Shown here: positions 61,430-64,000 of the stretch, one piece after another
How positions within the stretch are numbered: position 1 is the first letter of the stretch
Layout: every line of letters starts with the position of its first letter
From: Brevibacillus aydinogluensis
GTDB lineage: Bacteria; Bacillota; Bacilli; Brevibacillales; Brevibacillaceae
Length of the DNA: 64,000 bases
Direction: 5' to 3' (one strand)
NCBI RefSeq assembly: GCF_031954365.1
Contig: NZ_JAUSVZ010000007.1
Notes under the pieces: generated by a model
What the model was told of the DNA's origin: nothing
Databases searched by the model: none
Seen by the model: only the letters and a program-made list of their open reading frames with translations
Translations under genes and position numbers: made by a program

Positions 61430-62212
61430 TCACCGCTTGCTGTAGCTCGGATGCCACTGCAGCCACCTTCTTTCGATCGCCTTTGCGATGCTGTCGGACA
61501 GTTTGCCCAACAGCGCGTACAAGAGTATGCTCAGCACGACGACATCCATCTGCATGAACTCACGGGCATTGGTGGCCATGTAGCCGATGCCGGAATCGGA
61601 GGCGATCGTTTCCGCCACGATCAGCGACATCCACATGACTCCGAGTGCGTAGCGGACCCCTACCAGGATGGAGGGAAGCGCCCCCGGCAGGATGACGTTC
61701 CAGAACAGAGCGAATCCGCTCAGCCCGTATACCCTGCCCATTTCCAGCAGACCGTGATCTACTGTGCGGATGCCGTGAAAGGTGTTGACGTAAATGGGAA
61801 ACAAGACGCCCAGCGCGACGAGAACCAGTTTTGCTTCCTCTCCGATCCCGAACCACAGGATCACCAGCGGGATCAAGGCCAGATGAGGAATCGTGCGCAC
61901 CATCTGCACCGATGTGTCCAGCAGCTTTTCGGCAGGGGGAAACACCCCGTTGAGCAACCCCAGGAAAAAGCCGAGGCCGCCGCCGATCAAAAAGCCGATC
62001 AGAGCCCGCTTGGCACTGGCTGCTATATAGTCAAACAGTTCCCCGTCCTGAACCAATTGCACCGCCGCCTCCACTACATGGACGGGCGTCGGCAGAACGC
62101 GCGTAGAGATGATCCCCCAGTCGCCGAGCACCTGCCACACGAGAATGACCAGAAGCGGAATGCTCCAGGGAATTACGTGCGCCAGGCCGCGTGTTTTCAA
62201 CGTCAAACGCAT
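61430..62212 (-). CDS. ssuC: Aliphatic sulfonate ABC transporter permease
   Basis: A 260-residue membrane protein with about six hydrophobic segments and an EAA-type loop for the ATPase (MGRVYGLSGFALFWNVILPG). It belongs to the SsuC/TauC nitrate/sulfonate/taurine permease family (GFLIGGGLGFFLGLLNG, VRYALGVMWMSLIVAE). It lies between ssuD and ssuB, with 30 and 20 base gaps, and forms the membrane channel of the importer. Confidence 0.93.
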   Translation of the reverse strand: MRLTLKTRGLAHVIPWSIPLLVILVWQVLGDWGIISTRVLPTPVHVVEAAVQLVQDGELFDYIAASAKRALIGFLIGGGLGFFLGLLNGVFPPAEKLLDTSVQMVRTIPHLALIPLVILWFGIGEEAKLVLVALGVLFPIYVNTFHGIRTVDHGLLEMGRVYGLSGFALFWNVILPGALPSILVGVRYALGVMWMSLIVAETIASDSGIGYMATNAREFMQMDVVVLSILLYALLGKLSDSIAKAIERRWLQWHPSYSKR

Positions 62213-62242
62213 GGCGAATCTCCTCCCGGGCCCAAGATGATG

Positions 62243-63388
62243 TCAGCCATGGGCGACCACGCTCCGGGACGAGACTTTTTTCTCGGGAAAACGGTCATTG
62301 CCGATGATTTCACCAGCCGGAGCTTCCGGCGTTCGATTCGCCAGCGGCAGATGCGGAAACAGCAGTTCCGCTACTCGATACGCCTCTTCCAGGTGGGGAT
62401 AGCCGGAAAAGATAAACGTCTCGATGCCAAGCTCGGCGTACTCCAACATGCGGGCGGCGACAGTCTGCGGGTCGCCCACGAGCGCGGTCCCCGCCCCGCC
62501 TCTGACCAGACCGATGCCGGCCCACAGGTTGGGGCTGATCTCCAGATCGCTGCGGTTGCCGTTGTGCAGCCGAATCATCCGCTTTTGACCTTCGGAGTCG
62601 TAGTTGGCGAGCGCTTGCTGCGCCGTGCGGATCGTTTCTTCATCCAGGTGCTTGATCAGCTGTTCGGCGGCGTCCCACGCTTCCCGTTCCGTTTCCCGGA
62701 CGATCACGTGCAGGCGGATGCCAAATCGGACGGTACGCCCGTTTGCTTCCGCCAGCGCGCGCACCTTCCTGATTTTTTCCGCCACCTGCTGCGGCGGCTC
62801 TCCCCATGTGAGATACACATCCACGTGTTCGGCCGCCACTTTGAGCGCCGCCTCGGACGAACCGCCAAAGTACAGCGGCGGATACGGTTTTTGGAACGGG
62901 GGAAACAGCAGACGCCCATTTTTCACATGCAGATACTCACCTTGAAAATTGACCTGTTCTCCTCTTAACAACGAGCGCCAAATGGTGAGAAATTCATCCG
63001 TCAATGCGTAACGGTCATCATGGGACAGATGGAGACCGTCCCCGGCCAGCTCGACCGGGTCGCCGCCCGTCACCACGTTGATTAACAGACGGCCGTCGGA
63101 AAAGCGGTCGAGGGTGGCCGCCATGCGGGCTGCCGCCGCAGGAGAAACAATCCCGGGCCGAACTGCCACGAGAAACTTCATCTGCCGGGTGGCCGCGATC
63201 AGGGAAGATGCCACCACCCACGCGTCCTCGCATGACCGTCCCGTAGGCAGCAGGGCACCGCTGAACCCCAGCTCATCCGCCGCCTGGGCGATCTGACGCA
63301 AATAGTTGAACGTGACGGGACGCCCCCCTACGGATGTTCCCAGATAACGGCCATCCCCGTGAGTCGGTATAAACCAAAAGACTTCCAT
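62243..63388 (-). CDS. ssuD: FMNH2-dependent alkanesulfonate monooxygenase
   Basis: SsuD splits alkanesulfonates to aldehyde and sulfite with reduced flavin and oxygen, supplying sulfur. The 381-residue protein begins FWFIPTHGDGRYLGTS and shows LPTGRSCEDAWVVASSLI, DRFSDGRLLINVVTGGDP and LYFGGSSEAALKVAAEHVDV, all typical of the bacterial luciferase-like SsuD family. It needs reduced FMN from a flavin reductase that is not in this window. It is encoded between ssuA and ssuC. Confidence 0.95.
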   Translation of the reverse strand: MEVFWFIPTHGDGRYLGTSVGGRPVTFNYLRQIAQAADELGFSGALLPTGRSCEDAWVVASSLIAATRQMKFLVAVRPGIVSPAAAARMAATLDRFSDGRLLINVVTGGDPVELAGDGLHLSHDDRYALTDEFLTIWRSLLRGEQVNFQGEYLHVKNGRLLFPPFQKPYPPLYFGGSSEAALKVAAEHVDVYLTWGEPPQQVAEKIRKVRALAEANGRTVRFGIRLHVIVRETEREAWDAAEQLIKHLDEETIRTAQQALANYDSEGQKRMIRLHNGNRSDLEISPNLWAGIGLVRGGAGTALVGDPQTVAARMLEYAELGIETFIFSGYPHLEEAYRVAELLFPHLPLANRTPEAPAGEIIGNDRFPEKKVSSRSVVAHG

Positions 63389-63406
63389 GAGCCCACTCCC
63401 TTTCTC

Positions 63407-64000
63407 TTACCGTGCTGGTCGATAAATTGCTTCCTGGACGGAAATGTTTTGCGGAATCAGCTTCAGGGCGAAATACGTATCAGCTATTTCCTGCTGCCCT
63501 TTTACAATGACGTCGTCAATCGGCTGAAGCCCGTACTCTCTGCGTTTCGCCGCCTTCTCCAGCGCGGCTGCGTCGATTTTCAACAGCGGCGCCAGCAGCT
63601 GGGCCACTTCCTTGGGATGTTCGTTGGCCCACGCGCTCACGTGCTCCACTTCTTCGAGCAATACGTGGATTATGTCGCCATGCTCCTCGGCAAAGCGTTT
63701 GGAGGCGAGGTAGAAATCGCGGTCCTCCGCCAGGCCTACGCCGTTGGCCAGCACCCGGACCTTGCCGGTGATCTCGATGTCGGCGAAATAGGGGTCCCAC
63801 ACTACCCACGCGTCGATTTTTCCCTGCTCAAACGCAATGCGTGCATCGGCCGGGGACAAAAACGACAGGGTCACGTCGCTGTACTGGAGGTTGGCCTTTT
63901 CCAGCGCCTTCACCAGCAGGTAATGAGCGCTGGACCCCTTGGCCAGGCCGATGTTCTTCCCTTTCAAGTCGGCCAGCGTGCGTATGCTGGACTCATGTTT
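63407..64000 (-). CDS. ssuA: Aliphatic sulfonate substrate-binding protein, C-terminal fragment
   Basis: The frame runs off the right edge of the window; 197 residues of the C-terminal part remain. They match the SsuA type (type II binding fold): LKGKNIGLAKGSSAHYLLVK, ADARIAFEQGKIDAWVVWDPY and YFALKLIPQNISV. The missing N-terminus should carry the lipoprotein signal. It starts the ssuADCB operon, 18 bases before ssuD. The promoter lies outside the window, so sulfur control cannot be judged. Confidence 0.92.
   Translation of the reverse strand, partial: KHESSIRTLADLKGKNIGLAKGSSAHYLLVKALEKANLQYSDVTLSFLSPADARIAFEQGKIDAWVVWDPYFADIEITGKVRVLANGVGLAEDRDFYLASKRFAEEHGDIIHVLLEEVEHVSAWANEHPKEVAQLLAPLLKIDAAALEKAAKRREYGLQPIDDVIVKGQQEIADTYFALKLIPQNISVQEAIYRPAR

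Overview
The window is a GC-rich chromosomal segment of a Gram-positive, aerobic, probably spore-forming Bacillota, most like Brevibacillus or a related Paenibacillaceae genus. This rests on strong AAAGGAGG-type ribosome sites with many GTG and TTG starts, lipoprotein and S-layer-homology signals, the Gram-positive haem enzyme HemQ/ChdC, the Bacillus-type preQ1-I riboswitch, and small Bacillus families (DUF5316, YisL/UPF0344). The genus is an inference; no rRNA, tRNA, CRISPR array or transposase was seen.

Layout: 1-6.4 kb holds the end of an L-lactate permease and a run of mostly single minus-strand genes (DUF5316, nagA, GNAT, lipoprotein, nitronate monooxygenase, Nudix CoA pyrophosphatase, VOC, ABM). 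6.5-11.7 kb is a very large secreted repeat protein ending in an AT-rich colicin-D/BECR-like toxin tip, followed nine bases later by a probable immunity gene. 12-23.4 kb is one long ROK-controlled operon: repressor, lipoprotein binding protein, ATPase, fused permease, secreted PIG-L deacetylase, argininosuccinate-lyase-like enzyme, BadF-type sugar kinase and cytoplasmic PIG-L deacetylase. It looks like an uptake and breakdown pathway for an N-substituted amino sugar or amino compound that I cannot name. 23.5-31.5 kb holds a GT2 glycosyltransferase, a dCache chemoreceptor, a YcdB/SLH surface protein, hemQ, and nagB with its RpiR regulator.

31.7-36 kb carries yisL and class Ia ribonucleotide reductase nrdAB, preceded by tandem NrdR boxes, a cobalamin riboswitch and an intrinsic terminator. 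36-45.2 kb has an acyl-CoA ligase and a Leloir operon (galK-galT-galE-pgcA, a degenerate M24 protein, a ROK repressor). 45.4-49.4 kb has a small membrane protein, cutC and the preQ1-riboswitch-controlled queCDEF operon. 49.5-53.6 kb has a WG-repeat secreted protein and a beta-hydroxyacid dehydrogenase. 53.8-57.7 kb is a divergent AcoR-type sigma-54 activator and an ExaC-type aldehyde dehydrogenase plus DUF779 gene, with a -24/-12 promoter and repeated upstream sites between them. 57.8-64 kb has a LivK-type binding protein, a broken L,D-transpeptidase gene, a SurA-like lipoprotein or anchored protein, and the ssuADCB sulfonate operon running off the right edge.

The best candidates for undescribed biology are the toxin/immunity pair and the ROK operon with its lyase/deacetylase/kinase set. 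The best regulatory findings are the double control of nrdAB and the sigma-54 intergenic region.
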